Positions 54,961-62,558 of a DNA stretch of 64,000 nucleotides are shown in pieces. Below the pieces are notes generated by a model. It had not been told where the DNA came from, did not search any database, and worked only from the letters and a program-made list of their open reading frames with translations. The translations under genes were made by a program, and so were the position numbers. Positions within the stretch are counted from its first letter, which is position 1. Every line of letters begins with the position of its first letter. Origin of the DNA: Paenibacillus_E sp042676385 (lineage in GTDB: Bacteria; Bacillota; Bacilli; Paenibacillales; NBRC-103111); assembly GCF_042676385.1 (NCBI RefSeq), contig NZ_JBHTHA010000002.1:868001-932000 (forward strand), given 5' to 3'.

Positions 54961-55005
54961 AATTTACGATTAATAATCTGTCGCTTACAAGGCGCAATTG
55001 TTGCA
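54961..55005 (-). promoter_or_regulatory. Promoter D of the GH101 regulon (GH101 gene B)
   Basis: On the minus strand: operator core TGCAACAATTGCG (54993-55005), two bases, -35 TTGTAA (54985-54990), 18 bases, -10 TAAATT (54961-54966). The leader to the GTG start is about 120 bases and contains the cre-like site. A further copy of the core (GCAATTATTGC, 55050-55060) lies upstream without matching promoter boxes. Confidence 0.72.
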
Positions 55006-55046
55006 CGGCTTCTTTCTTTTGTTGAATTGAACTATTACGGGCTATT

Positions 55047-55092
55047 GTCGCAATTATTGCATACAGCCGGAGAAAGCAATCAGAAATGCGAC
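55047..55092. repeat. Second operator-like element upstream of GH101 gene B
   Basis: GTCGCAATTATTGC at 55047-55060 contains the regulon core, and GTCGCA (55047-55052) forms an inverted repeat with TGCGAC (55087-55092). The layout resembles the element at 37630-37679, where AAGTCGCAT and ATGCGACTT enclose the operator. It may be a distal regulator site or a small interspersed repeat. Confidence 0.45.
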
Positions 55093-55098
55093 TAAAAA

Positions 55099-55146
55099 AA
55101 AGAGTGACTCCAAATGACCGCTGATTGCGGCATAAAGTCACTCTTT
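55099..55146 (-). terminator. Terminator after CysJ-like gene
   Basis: AAAGAGTGACT and AGTCACTCTTT form an 11-bp stem; CCGC/GCGG can pair within the loop. The minus strand continues with a run of T, 18 bases after the stop codon. Confidence 0.9.
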
Positions 55147-55164
55147 TACTAAAAACCATAGATT

Positions 55165-56325
55165 TTAATACACATCACGTTGGTAACGCCCTTGCTCTTG
55201 CATATCGTTTAGATACGCTTCGGCTGCTTCGCGGGTCATCTTGCCTTCTTTTTCAATGACATCAATAAGTGCGTTGTGGACATCTTTCGCCATGTTTTGC
55301 TTATCTCCACAAACGTAGAAGTATGCTCCGTTATCTAGCCATTCAAACAATTGTTTGCTGTTCTCGAGCATTTTATGTTGTACATATACTTTTTGTTCCG
55401 TATCACGAGAGAACGCAACCTCTACTTTTGTCAAAACTCCATCTTTTTGATATTTCTCCAACTCGTCCTGATAAAGGAAATCCGTCGCTGAACGCTGGTC
55501 TCCAAAAAATAGCCATGATCTGCCTGTTGCTTCATTCACTGCACGTTCTTCGATAAAGGAACGGAATGGCGCAATGCCTGTCCCTGGACCAACCATAATA
55601 ATGTCTTTATCTTGTGACTCTGGCAGATGGAAGTGTTTATTGGGCTGAATAAATACTGGAAGCGTATCACCTTCTTCAAGGCGTTCAGCAACTAAAACAG
55701 AACAAACTCCGTTCCGTTCGCGTCCATGAGCCATATAGCGTACAGCACCGATGGTTAGATGCACTTCCTCAGGATGAGCGGCAATGCTGCTTGCAATTGA
55801 ATAGAGACGTGGCGTCATTTTTCTTAAAAGAGACACCAATTCCCCAGCTGAAGCTTTCCATGGACCGAAATCGCGTAACATATCAAGCAAATCACGCCCG
55901 TTGGTATATTCTTTCAGTTGGTTTGCATGTTCAGCTAACAAAAGATTTCGAAGCTCTTCGTTTTCTGTGAATTCCACGGCCTGTTGTAAAATCTTTTTCG
56001 ACAGCAGCGTAATTTCAAAGTAAGTGGTTAACGCTTCCTTCAGTGGAAGTGTGTCACCTTCCTTATTAATCATAACTTCCGTTTCTTCATCCCACTTCAT
56101 TTCCTCAAGAAGCGAAGCCACTAGTTCGGGATCATTTTGCGGGAAAATGCCAAGCGCATAGCCTGGGAGATACGAAAGGCCCGATTCTTTTAACGATAAC
56201 TCGAGATGCCGAGTTTCTTTACTAGAACCGGCACCATTTAAATTTACATTCTTGAGAACTTTCGCTTGAAACGGATTTGACCTTGAAAATGTTGTAAGGA
56301 CTTTTTTGTCATCAGTTAACTGCAT
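55165..56325 (-). CDS. CysJ-like sulfite reductase flavoprotein lacking the flavodoxin domain
   Basis: A 386-residue FAD/NADPH reductase matching the C-terminal two-thirds of CysJ. The FAD site is RLYSIASS, the NADPH site is GPGTGIAPFRSF, and the C-terminus RYQRDVY is identical to the CysJ ending. Full-length CysJ is about 600 residues and begins with an FMN-binding flavodoxin domain, which is absent; upstream there is only an AT-rich stretch, so it is not simply a wrong start. The ATG at 56323-56325 follows GAGGTGA. No cysI is adjacent. It may use a separate flavodoxin, may pair with a CysI elsewhere, or may be a relic. It looks unrelated to its neighbours. Confidence 0.88.
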   Translation of the reverse strand: MQLTDDKKVLTTFSRSNPFQAKVLKNVNLNGAGSSKETRHLELSLKESGLSYLPGYALGIFPQNDPELVASLLEEMKWDEETEVMINKEGDTLPLKEALTTYFEITLLSKKILQQAVEFTENEELRNLLLAEHANQLKEYTNGRDLLDMLRDFGPWKASAGELVSLLRKMTPRLYSIASSIAAHPEEVHLTIGAVRYMAHGRERNGVCSVLVAERLEEGDTLPVFIQPNKHFHLPESQDKDIIMVGPGTGIAPFRSFIEERAVNEATGRSWLFFGDQRSATDFLYQDELEKYQKDGVLTKVEVAFSRDTEQKVYVQHKMLENSKQLFEWLDNGAYFYVCGDKQNMAKDVHNALIDVIEKEGKMTREAAEAYLNDMQEQGRYQRDVY

Positions 56326-56454
56326 CGTCTTCACCTCAAAAAATTATATTTATCTAGAATAACACATGAAGAAAAAAAAATAATATATTTTTTTAATTTT
56401 TATTCTTTTCTAATAATATGATCGATAGGAAAGCCCCCCCCATCCCGGAAAAGT

Positions 56455-57327
56455 TTATTTAATGTATTCGTTGCTGACTAAATCATCGGATAACACGCTT
56501 GTCGGGATCGTAAACTCCGGTACCCCTGTGGATCCTGGACCTACCTCATATTTATTAAACGTAATCACAAGTTTGCCTTCATTATTGATATAAAAGCTTT
56601 GATCAGCAGCAATCGCTTCAAAAATCTTATTGTACGGTTTGGGTTCACCGGCAAGATAATAATACTTCGAAGGATCATTCTTCATCTGTTCCTTCATTTG
56701 CATTTTAATGTTTTCACTTATTAAGCTTATATAGCGATCATCTTTAAACAAACTGGGCAAGGTGATCAAAAGCTGATTTTTCTTATCAATCGTATCGTAT
56801 TTGAATGTAGTTGAGGAAGAACCTACGGTATTAACATAATATCTCCCCACGGATAGTATTTGGTCATTATCGGTCTTTACTACATAGCCGCTGTCCACAC
56901 CATCATGACCTCCGCCATTTTTCTTTAAGCTTTCCATGCCGGCAGCGAACTCGAGGTACAGCTTTTTGCTTTCTTCCAGGTATTTGCGATTCAATGTGTT
57001 TTCCAAAGCTTTATTGTCTAAATTCGTAATGGCCGGCACTTCAATATTCGCCTTAAAATTCCCATCGTCTATCTGATATGTTTTGATTGTAAGCACCTTT
57101 ACAAGGCTGCCCACGATAGGAACTTCCGAGAGGGCATTTGCAATTGCGGGACTGGCATTAATCCCTGCTACGAATAGAATGGCCGCTGCAGCGATTCCAG
57201 CCCATACATTGAAATTTGTCGTTTTTTTTCTATTTTGTTTAATTGCTTTTTTTACGATGAAATCCAATTCCTTCGGAATCGGAATATCCATATGCTGTTG
57301 TTTCAATTTCGTTAATTTATCGTCCAT
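56455..57327 (-). CDS. rsiV: Anti-sigma factor, RsiV-like
   Basis: Membrane-anchored anti-sigma factor of 290 residues. A cytoplasmic N-terminal part (1-40) binds the sigma factor, one helix at about 41-56 (VWAGIAAAAILFVAGI) crosses the membrane, and the outside domain (DUF4179/DUF3298 type, ending FTIPTSVLSDDL) resembles RsiV of Bacillus subtilis, which binds lysozyme and is then cleaved. A possible signal-peptidase site (AIANAL) follows the helix, as required for that cleavage. ATG lies one base after the sigma gene stop and nine bases after GGAGG. Lysozyme as ligand is inferred from family. Confidence 0.87.
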   Translation of the reverse strand: MDDKLTKLKQQHMDIPIPKELDFIVKKAIKQNRKKTTNFNVWAGIAAAAILFVAGINASPAIANALSEVPIVGSLVKVLTIKTYQIDDGNFKANIEVPAITNLDNKALENTLNRKYLEESKKLYLEFAAGMESLKKNGGGHDGVDSGYVVKTDNDQILSVGRYYVNTVGSSSTTFKYDTIDKKNQLLITLPSLFKDDRYISLISENIKMQMKEQMKNDPSKYYYLAGEPKPYNKIFEAIAADQSFYINNEGKLVITFNKYEVGPGSTGVPEFTIPTSVLSDDLVSNEYIK

Positions 57328-57328
57328 T

Positions 57329-57835
57329 TCACTGTACCTCCTGCAGCATCTTATCATCCATTTTAACCCGCAGCAATCGAAGTCCTTGATACAGGCGTGT
57401 TTTTACGGTGTTTAAATTTTCATTTAACACCTCGGCGATTTCTTCTATTTTTAAATCTTCGAAATATCTAAGCACAATGACGCTCCGATATATAGAGGGC
57501 AATTCATCCATAGCTCTTTCCAGATCGATATCTTGATAGACGTCGTCACTAGCTTGACCATAGAATTCCAGTACCTGCTCGTCTACCACTTGGATCCTCT
57601 TCTGCTTCCTTAAGAAGTCCAAAGAAGTATTCACCACAATCCTGTAAAACCAGCTCTTCACGGATGCTGGATTTTTTAGTTTGCCTAATGATTCAAACGC
57701 CTTCTGTATGGATTCCTGAATAATGTCGAGAGCATCTTCCGCGTTTTTTACGTAACTGTATGCTAATCGGTATGCATTTTCTTTATGTTCGGTTATACAT
57801 GTAATCAGTAAGTTTTCTATATTGCTCCTCATCAT
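57329..57835 (-). CDS. sigV: ECF RNA polymerase sigma factor, SigV-like
   Basis: Sigma-70 family ECF factor of 168 residues. Region 2 (about 18-85) contains AYRLAYSYVKNAEDALDIIQ and region 4 (about 110-160) contains RSVIVLRYFEDLKIEEIAEV and LNENLNTVKTRLYQGL. It is followed at one base by its anti-sigma gene. In B. subtilis SigV responds to lysozyme and turns on cell-wall modification genes. A promoter CCAAAC-N17-CGTC lies 58 bases upstream and an almost identical one precedes the stalk-domain gene, which supports autoregulation and a local target. Confidence 0.92.
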   Translation of the reverse strand: MMRSNIENLLITCITEHKENAYRLAYSYVKNAEDALDIIQESIQKAFESLGKLKNPASVKSWFYRIVVNTSLDFLRKQKRIQVVDEQVLEFYGQASDDVYQDIDLERAMDELPSIYRSVIVLRYFEDLKIEEIAEVLNENLNTVKTRLYQGLRLLRVKMDDKMLQEVQ

Positions 57836-57892
57836 GAAACTATAACTCTCCTTATGTTACCCATGTGTCGGCTTTTTCTTTTACTTCACTGA

Positions 57893-57919
57893 GACGTATG
57901 AGTTTAATAAAAAGTTTGG
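57893..57919 (-). promoter_or_regulatory. ECF-type promoter of sigV
   Basis: Minus strand CCAAAC (57914-57919), 17 bases, CGTC (57893-57896). The spacer is largely identical to that of the promoter at 59023-59049 (T-TTTATTAA-CTCA). AAAC/CGTC fits the SigV/ECF consensus. Confidence 0.75.
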
Positions 57920-57955
57920 AGAATTTCTAAATAAAATGTTTCCAAATCGATTCAC

Positions 57956-57995
57956 AAAAAAAGCAGAATCCCTTTATAAAGGAATGCTGCTTTTT
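57956..57995 (-). terminator. Terminator after stalk-domain gene
   Basis: AAAAAGCAG and CTGCTTTTT form the outer stem, with CCTTTATAAAGG pairing inside. The minus strand has a run of T after the stem. It lies just after the stop of the stalk-domain gene. Confidence 0.9.
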
Positions 57996-58008
57996 CCTCG
58001 TTTAAGTT

Positions 58009-58977
58009 TTAATTGTTTCTTTTAAACGTCTGTCCCGCTATTACAAGAATATCTCCATCTACTTTGAATGGAACAGTCGATACCTGTTTATCTGCTACTA
58101 ACTTCATATGCTCTGAATCCAATATTAAATAGTTCCCTACTGCTACCCCTGCGCGATATAAGACGCCATCGGCTGTAAGCTCCATTAAAGTACCCTTTTG
58201 TTGTTCAGTCCATTTCCCGATTAATTGAGATGCGATAGAGGGATCCCCTGTAGCGGCATGGTTCAAAATCAAGTAGTATTCGTTATCTGACAATTGATTT
58301 ACGACTTGTTGATAGATCGGATAATCATCGCTTTGCGGGTCAAACGGATTCTTCTGTTCATTATGTATAATATATACGTAATTCCCTTTCGAACCTAATA
58401 CCCTATCCTGGGCATCATGCGGGGCGTCAGCCCAATCCGCTTGCTTAAATACTTCAACGGTAGCCATTAAACTCGCTGGGGAACTCGGATTTTTCGGAAG
58501 ATATAAAATATCGGTGGTACTCTGCACTTTTTGAGATAATTTCCCTGATTGAATCCCTTGTTCCAGTGCTTCTTGCGGCCATATGGTTGGCCTTACTTTA
58601 CCGCCGAGAGATGATGGAATTTGCAGCGTGTAACCATATTTGTCTTGAATCAGCTTCTCATCTTCGCGGAACGTGAGGTAGTCGCTTTTCACTTGAAATA
58701 ACGCTGTATGATTGGTGCCATCCCAATAAACTTGATATCCAAGACTTTGAGCAACACCGCGAAGCGGCAAATAAATCGAATCATTATACGTTAGCGGCGT
58801 AAGTTGGTTGCCCTGCTCATCCTTTAAAGCAATTTCATTCCCGCTGACGTTCACATGAACGGCCGGGTTAAGAAATGCCTTTATCTCCGTGAGACTATTA
58901 TCTGCAAAAGCCCCGGCTGCGATACCAAACGTTAAAGTGGACAGAATTCCTGTTACGATCATCGTATTCTTTTTCAT
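58009..58977 (-). CDS. Secreted stalk-domain (copper amine oxidase N-terminal-like) protein
   Basis: Secreted protein of 322 residues with a signal peptide ending near GAFA. A stalk/copper-amine-oxidase N-terminal-like domain follows (YNDSIYLPLRGVAQSLGYQV and WDGTNHTALF). The rest (about 110-322) is not assigned; it contains a FREDEKLIQDKYGYTLQIP segment and ends with a small beta-rich part (GDILVIAGQTFKR). The start at the ATG 58975-58977 is eight bases after GGAGG. A promoter like that of sigV lies upstream, so it is probably an envelope-stress effector. Its biochemical role is unknown. Confidence 0.85.
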   Translation of the reverse strand: MKKNTMIVTGILSTLTFGIAAGAFADNSLTEIKAFLNPAVHVNVSGNEIALKDEQGNQLTPLTYNDSIYLPLRGVAQSLGYQVYWDGTNHTALFQVKSDYLTFREDEKLIQDKYGYTLQIPSSLGGKVRPTIWPQEALEQGIQSGKLSQKVQSTTDILYLPKNPSSPASLMATVEVFKQADWADAPHDAQDRVLGSKGNYVYIIHNEQKNPFDPQSDDYPIYQQVVNQLSDNEYYLILNHAATGDPSIASQLIGKWTEQQKGTLMELTADGVLYRAGVAVGNYLILDSEHMKLVADKQVSTVPFKVDGDILVIAGQTFKRNN

Positions 58978-58992
58978 TTTCATATCCTCCAA

Positions 58993-59019
58993 CTAGTGTT
59001 TTTTTCTGCTTTACACTAG
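58993..59019 (-). other. Leader hairpin of stalk-domain mRNA
   Basis: CTAGTGT (58993-58999) and ACACTAG (59013-59019) are perfectly complementary, lying at the predicted 5' end of the transcript, just before the GGAGG site. It could stabilise the message or mask the ribosome-binding site. Confidence 0.45.
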
Positions 59020-59022
59020 CAA

Positions 59023-59049
59023 GACGGTTGAGCTTAATAAATAGTTTGG
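59023..59049 (-). promoter_or_regulatory. ECF-type promoter of stalk-domain gene
   Basis: Minus strand CCAAAC (59044-59049), 17 bases, CGTC (59023-59026), 46 bases before the ATG. It matches the sigV promoter in both boxes, spacing and most spacer bases, so both probably depend on the same ECF factor. Confidence 0.75.
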
Positions 59050-59066
59050 AACTTAACAAAAGAAAA

Positions 59067-59096
59067 AACTCCCGCCCTAAAAAAGGTACGAGAGTT
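59067..59096 (-). terminator. Terminator after HsmA-like gene
   Basis: AACTC-CG-CC and GG-CG-GAGTT arms pair around an A/T loop, and the minus strand continues TTTTTTC. It follows the stop of the small membrane protein at 59108. Confidence 0.8.
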
Positions 59097-59107
59097 AATG
59101 AACAATT

Positions 59108-59476
59108 CTATCCCATCATGCCATAAATAAGACCTGAAATATAAGGAATCAACCAGAGTATCCAAACTATGAGACTGAATTTATGGAATTTCACAAGCAT
59201 GGTTTTATTTTTGCGAATCAACACAATCGTTGCCCAAATGACATGGAACAACATGAGCCAGAGGGCTAAAAGTCCTGTAATTCCGTGAAAATTGAAGGCA
59301 AAGCCGCCTTTAGCTATTTTGCTCATAAGCGTTGTTCCGGCGGAATCACAAATTAATCCAATCCAAAAAATAACGATATGCCAGCCTTTTAAAATCCCTT
59401 GAATTTTTTCGCTCCACACGCCAATCGTATAAAAAATGAGAGCAGATGTCATAAAAATGATAGCATAAGGTAACAT
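59108..59476 (-). CDS. HsmA-family small membrane protein
   Basis: A 122-residue membrane protein with four predicted helices (AIIFMTSALIFYTIGVW, HIVIFWIGLICDSAGTTLM, FHGITGLLALWLMLFHVIWA and KFSLIVWILWLIPYISGLI). The conserved His residues in HGITG and FHVIWA and the pattern CDSAGTTLM fit the HsmA family (TIGR03987). Function is not established; the His residues could bind heme. ATG follows GGAGG at seven bases. It forms a single-gene unit closed by its own terminator. Confidence 0.8.
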   Translation of the reverse strand: MLPYAIIFMTSALIFYTIGVWSEKIQGILKGWHIVIFWIGLICDSAGTTLMSKIAKGGFAFNFHGITGLLALWLMLFHVIWATIVLIRKNKTMLVKFHKFSLIVWILWLIPYISGLIYGMMG

Positions 59477-59623
59477 AAGAAGTCCTCCATATATTTTATA
59501 TTTTCATGCTTACATCAACGATTGTAGAGAAGTAATATGAACGGACCATGAATGGGATATTACAAAGGAGACGGGTTTCAGGTAAGCGCTTTCTAAAATT
59601 GATGAATAAAATGTAAGGATACA

Positions 59624-59827
59624 TTAAGGGATATCCTTTTTTCTTTTCTCTATCCATGCGGCAATATAAATCATTAGCAGCGTGGGCACAATCGTCAACA
59701 AGCTCACAATAATAAAAAGCCACTGGTTACTTTGATTGGTCTCGAGAAGCTTGCTCCCCGGCAAATAATATAGAAGAAACAGAGTCCATACAACCGATGC
59801 TATGTTTAAGTAGACAAAAGATTTCAT
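59624..59827 (-). CDS. Small two-helix membrane protein
   Basis: A 67-residue protein with two membrane helices (FVYLNIASVVWTLFLLYYLP and LFIIVSLLTIVPTLLMIYIA) and a basic tail (WIEKRKKDIP). ATG follows AGGTGA. It is not recognised as a member of a named family. Helices, a plausible ribosome-binding site and a free-standing position support a real gene, though function is unknown. Confidence 0.6.
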   Translation of the reverse strand: MKSFVYLNIASVVWTLFLLYYLPGSKLLETNQSNQWLFIIVSLLTIVPTLLMIYIAAWIEKRKKDIP

Positions 59828-59893
59828 TTAGATCACCTGTTTCAACTGTCTCCAAATACAGTGATTCTTATTCAGTTTTATTAATGTTTAAAA

Positions 59894-59923
59894 TGAACTC
59901 CCAAGGGAAAAATAGGCATTATT
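59894..59923 (+). promoter_or_regulatory. Possible sporulation promoter of ger operon
   Basis: TGAACT (59894-59899), 17 bases, CATTATT (59917-59923), 28 bases before the gerA-type start. This partly resembles the sigma-G pattern (TGAATA, CATACTA), which would suit germination receptor genes. Weak match. Confidence 0.35.
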
Positions 59924-59950
59924 GACCTAGGGCGGTGGATTTCACGCAAA

Positions 59951-61417
59951 ATGAACAATGCTAACCCAACGAACTTTCAACTCGATATGCAAGCGAGCAT
60001 CGATGCGATTAAAGCGGATTTGTGCAGTACGGAAGATTTGGTTGTAAAAAAAATCGAGTCCGGGAACAACCGCGTTATGGGTATCTTGTATTTAGGAGGT
60101 CTTGCTGATCCGACCGACTTGTTAAATAAGCTAGCAGAACATCCCGAAATAAAAAACGATGAAGCTGGAAATATAGATCACCTGGTATCGCTGCTCGAGA
60201 TAAGAGCAAAAAATAGTGTGGAAACCATCGAAGAAGCCGTTGAAGAATTGATCGCTGGATGTACGCTGTTTCTATTGGAAGGGGCATCTCAAGCTTTATC
60301 GGTTGATACGTTTTCCGTCCAAACGAGATCTGTGAAAGAACCGGATAACGAAGTCACGATCAAAGGACCGCATGACGGTTTTTCCGAGTCGTTATCGAAC
60401 AATATCGCGTTAGTACGGTTCCACTGCCCCTCTTCAAAGCTTAAGGTGGAGTATAAAAAGCTAGGTACATATACGAAAAATACGATTGCAATTTTATCCC
60501 TTCAAGGTATCGTTAACGATAAAATTTTGCAAGAGGTGCATAGGCGGATTTCAAACATTCCTTATGAAGACATTGTAGATATCAACTATTTGGAAGAATG
60601 GTTGACGGATAACAGGATAACTCTATTTCCTCTCATCGAAACCACGGAGCGACCGGATAAAGTGGCGGGCGCGTTGCTCGACGGAAGAGTCGCCATCATG
60701 TTAAATGCGGTGCCGGGGACTTTGCTCGTCCCATTTGTTTTTTTTCAATCGCTTCAGGTGAGTGAAGATTATTATTGGCGCTATCATGTCTCAACGATTC
60801 TTAGGATCTTACGGTTTATCTGCACCTTTATTACATTGTTCTTGCCAGCTTTCTACATTGCGACGGTAACCTTCCATCCTGAGTTCCTCCCGACACCATT
60901 ATTAATGAGTGTCGTTCAAGGAAGCGAACCTGTCCCTTATCCTACGATAGTCGAAGTGCTGATCATGGAGGCCGTATTTGAGATTTTACGCGAAGCAGGG
61001 ATTCGTTTGCCCAAACAAGTTGGTTCCGCTGTGAGTATTGTGGGTGCGCTTGTTTTGGGGCAAGCGGCTGTACAGGCGGGAATTGTCTCTCCAGAGACGG
61101 TTATTCTTGTTGCTTTTACAGGCATTTGCTCGTTTACGATTCCTGCCACCAGCGCAGCCTACGCAGTTCGTTTTATTCGTTTCATTGTCATCCTCTCTGC
61201 AGGAGTCTTGGGCTATGTGGGTTTGATGGCAGCTGCCATTTTCATCTTCACTCACTTAACCTCTCTGCGATCCTTCGGTGTGCCCTATCTTTCTCCGATG
61301 GCACCATTTAATTGGTCCAATAGTACAGATACATTTATGCGGCGTCCGCTAACAATGAATAAAAAACGTCCGTCTCTTTTTCGAGTGAAAGACTTCATGC
61401 GCTTTGGAAAGAAATAG
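59951..61417 (+). CDS. Spore germination receptor subunit A (GerA family)
   Basis: A 488-residue GerAA/GerKA-type protein of the spore inner membrane. The soluble N-terminal half (about 1-250) contains the family motif TRSVKEPDNEVTIKGP and DGFSESLSNNIALVR, and ERPDKVAGALLDGRVAIM leads to the membrane part with four to six helices (about 270-450). With the B and C subunits it forms a channel that senses nutrient germinants. ATG is preceded only by a weak GGTGG. It is the first gene of a three-gene operon. Germinant specificity cannot be read from sequence. Confidence 0.94.
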   Translation: MNNANPTNFQLDMQASIDAIKADLCSTEDLVVKKIESGNNRVMGILYLGGLADPTDLLNKLAEHPEIKNDEAGNIDHLVSLLEIRAKNSVETIEEAVEELIAGCTLFLLEGASQALSVDTFSVQTRSVKEPDNEVTIKGPHDGFSESLSNNIALVRFHCPSSKLKVEYKKLGTYTKNTIAILSLQGIVNDKILQEVHRRISNIPYEDIVDINYLEEWLTDNRITLFPLIETTERPDKVAGALLDGRVAIMLNAVPGTLLVPFVFFQSLQVSEDYYWRYHVSTILRILRFICTFITLFLPAFYIATVTFHPEFLPTPLLMSVVQGSEPVPYPTIVEVLIMEAVFEILREAGIRLPKQVGSAVSIVGALVLGQAAVQAGIVSPETVILVAFTGICSFTIPATSAAYAVRFIRFIVILSAGVLGYVGLMAAAIFIFTHLTSLRSFGVPYLSPMAPFNWSNSTDTFMRRPLTMNKKRPSLFRVKDFMRFGKK

Positions 61418-61446
61418 GACGAAGAACGTTTATAAGGTGGTTGTAC

Positions 61447-62541
61447 ATGGAAAAAGAGTTCATTTCAAATCGACAGTTCATGCAGCTGCTTGCCGTGCTA
61501 TCCATTGCCACAACCATTTTATACGTTCCGCAGTCTCTCACTTTGACGACAGGCAGAGACGGTTGGCTTTTTGCACTCATCTTCGGACTTTTTGGATCAA
61601 TAAATATGCTATTGTTTATCGTTCTGGAGAAACTTTTTCCAGGCAATAGTTTTTTTCAAACTAACCAAATTGTACTCGGGCGCTTCATAGGGGGACTAGT
61701 AAACTTTGCCTATATTTTTTATTTTATTGATTTATGTACCTGGGTATTTCGTGAGTTTACTGATTTTTTTCTTATTACGATAGAACCTGCCACTCCCTTT
61801 TCTGTGTATTTAATCGTTGCAATTCTTTTGTCCTCCTACGTGGTGCTCCATGGTATGGAAGTGCTTGCTCGGATGAATGAAGTTATTTTTTTTATCATTT
61901 TTTTCGCATATCTCTTACTTTGCTTACTGCTGGTCAATCAATATCATCCTGAATATTTATTGCCTGTTTTGGAAAATGGCGTATTTAAGCCGCTTTCATC
62001 CTGGGAAGCGCCGACGTCCTACTTTGGAGACGCTTTTATCGTCTGTCTGTTCATGAACCATGTTCGCAAAACAAAGCATACGCCTATTTACGTGACCGGA
62101 GGGATACTATTATCTGCATCACTTGCATGCGTTATCGTTTTGGTGTCCACGATGACGCTGGGAGCAGAAACCGTTGGCAAACTTACGTATCCGACCCTAT
62201 CCCTGATCCGCAATATCAATATCGCGAACTTTGTGGATCGGATCGATATGTTTGTAGTTACGATTTGGATGCTGGGGACCTTTGTCAAGTTCTCCTTTTA
62301 TTTCATGGGAAGCGTGTATGGTCTTTCAGAGATATTGAGCGTAAAAAAACCGCAGTGGCTCATTCTCCCCATCGCTCTTTGTATGTTTATTCATACAAAA
62401 TTTAAAGTAACCAGCTTGGTGCAATTATCGACAATTTATAATACGCTCCCTTGGTATTTCCAAACTTTCCAATTATACCTTCCGTCTATTGTCCTGCTTG
62501 TGGCCTTGCTTGTGCGTAAAAAAAAGAGCATACAATCTTAA
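61447..62541 (+). CDS. Spore germination receptor subunit B (GerAB-type permease)
   Basis: A 364-residue integral membrane protein of the amino acid permease-like GerAB family with about ten helices. The N-terminus EKEFISNRQFMQLLAV and the segments FVDRIDMFVVTIWMLGTFVK and MEVLARMNEVIFFI match the family. In GerAB proteins the central cavity binds the germinant amino acid or sugar. The start ATG at 61447 is six bases after AAGGTGG; an upstream TTG in frame is less likely. It lies 29 bases after subunit A and 17 bases before subunit C. Confidence 0.94.
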   Translation: MEKEFISNRQFMQLLAVLSIATTILYVPQSLTLTTGRDGWLFALIFGLFGSINMLLFIVLEKLFPGNSFFQTNQIVLGRFIGGLVNFAYIFYFIDLCTWVFREFTDFFLITIEPATPFSVYLIVAILLSSYVVLHGMEVLARMNEVIFFIIFFAYLLLCLLLVNQYHPEYLLPVLENGVFKPLSSWEAPTSYFGDAFIVCLFMNHVRKTKHTPIYVTGGILLSASLACVIVLVSTMTLGAETVGKLTYPTLSLIRNINIANFVDRIDMFVVTIWMLGTFVKFSFYFMGSVYGLSEILSVKKPQWLILPIALCMFIHTKFKVTSLVQLSTIYNTLPWYFQTFQLYLPSIVLLVALLVRKKKSIQS

Positions 62542-62558
62542 CAGGAGGAGAGAACAAC

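Noticed and set aside
54953..55159. 68-codon minus-strand frame before GH101 gene B
   Set aside because: It covers promoter D and the terminator hairpin, has no ribosome-binding site and no similarity that I recognise.
59581..59594. cre-like site GGTAAGCGCTTTCT
   Set aside because: Both end positions of the consensus are off and it lies more than 100 bases from the nearest start codon, in front of a membrane protein without link to sugar use.
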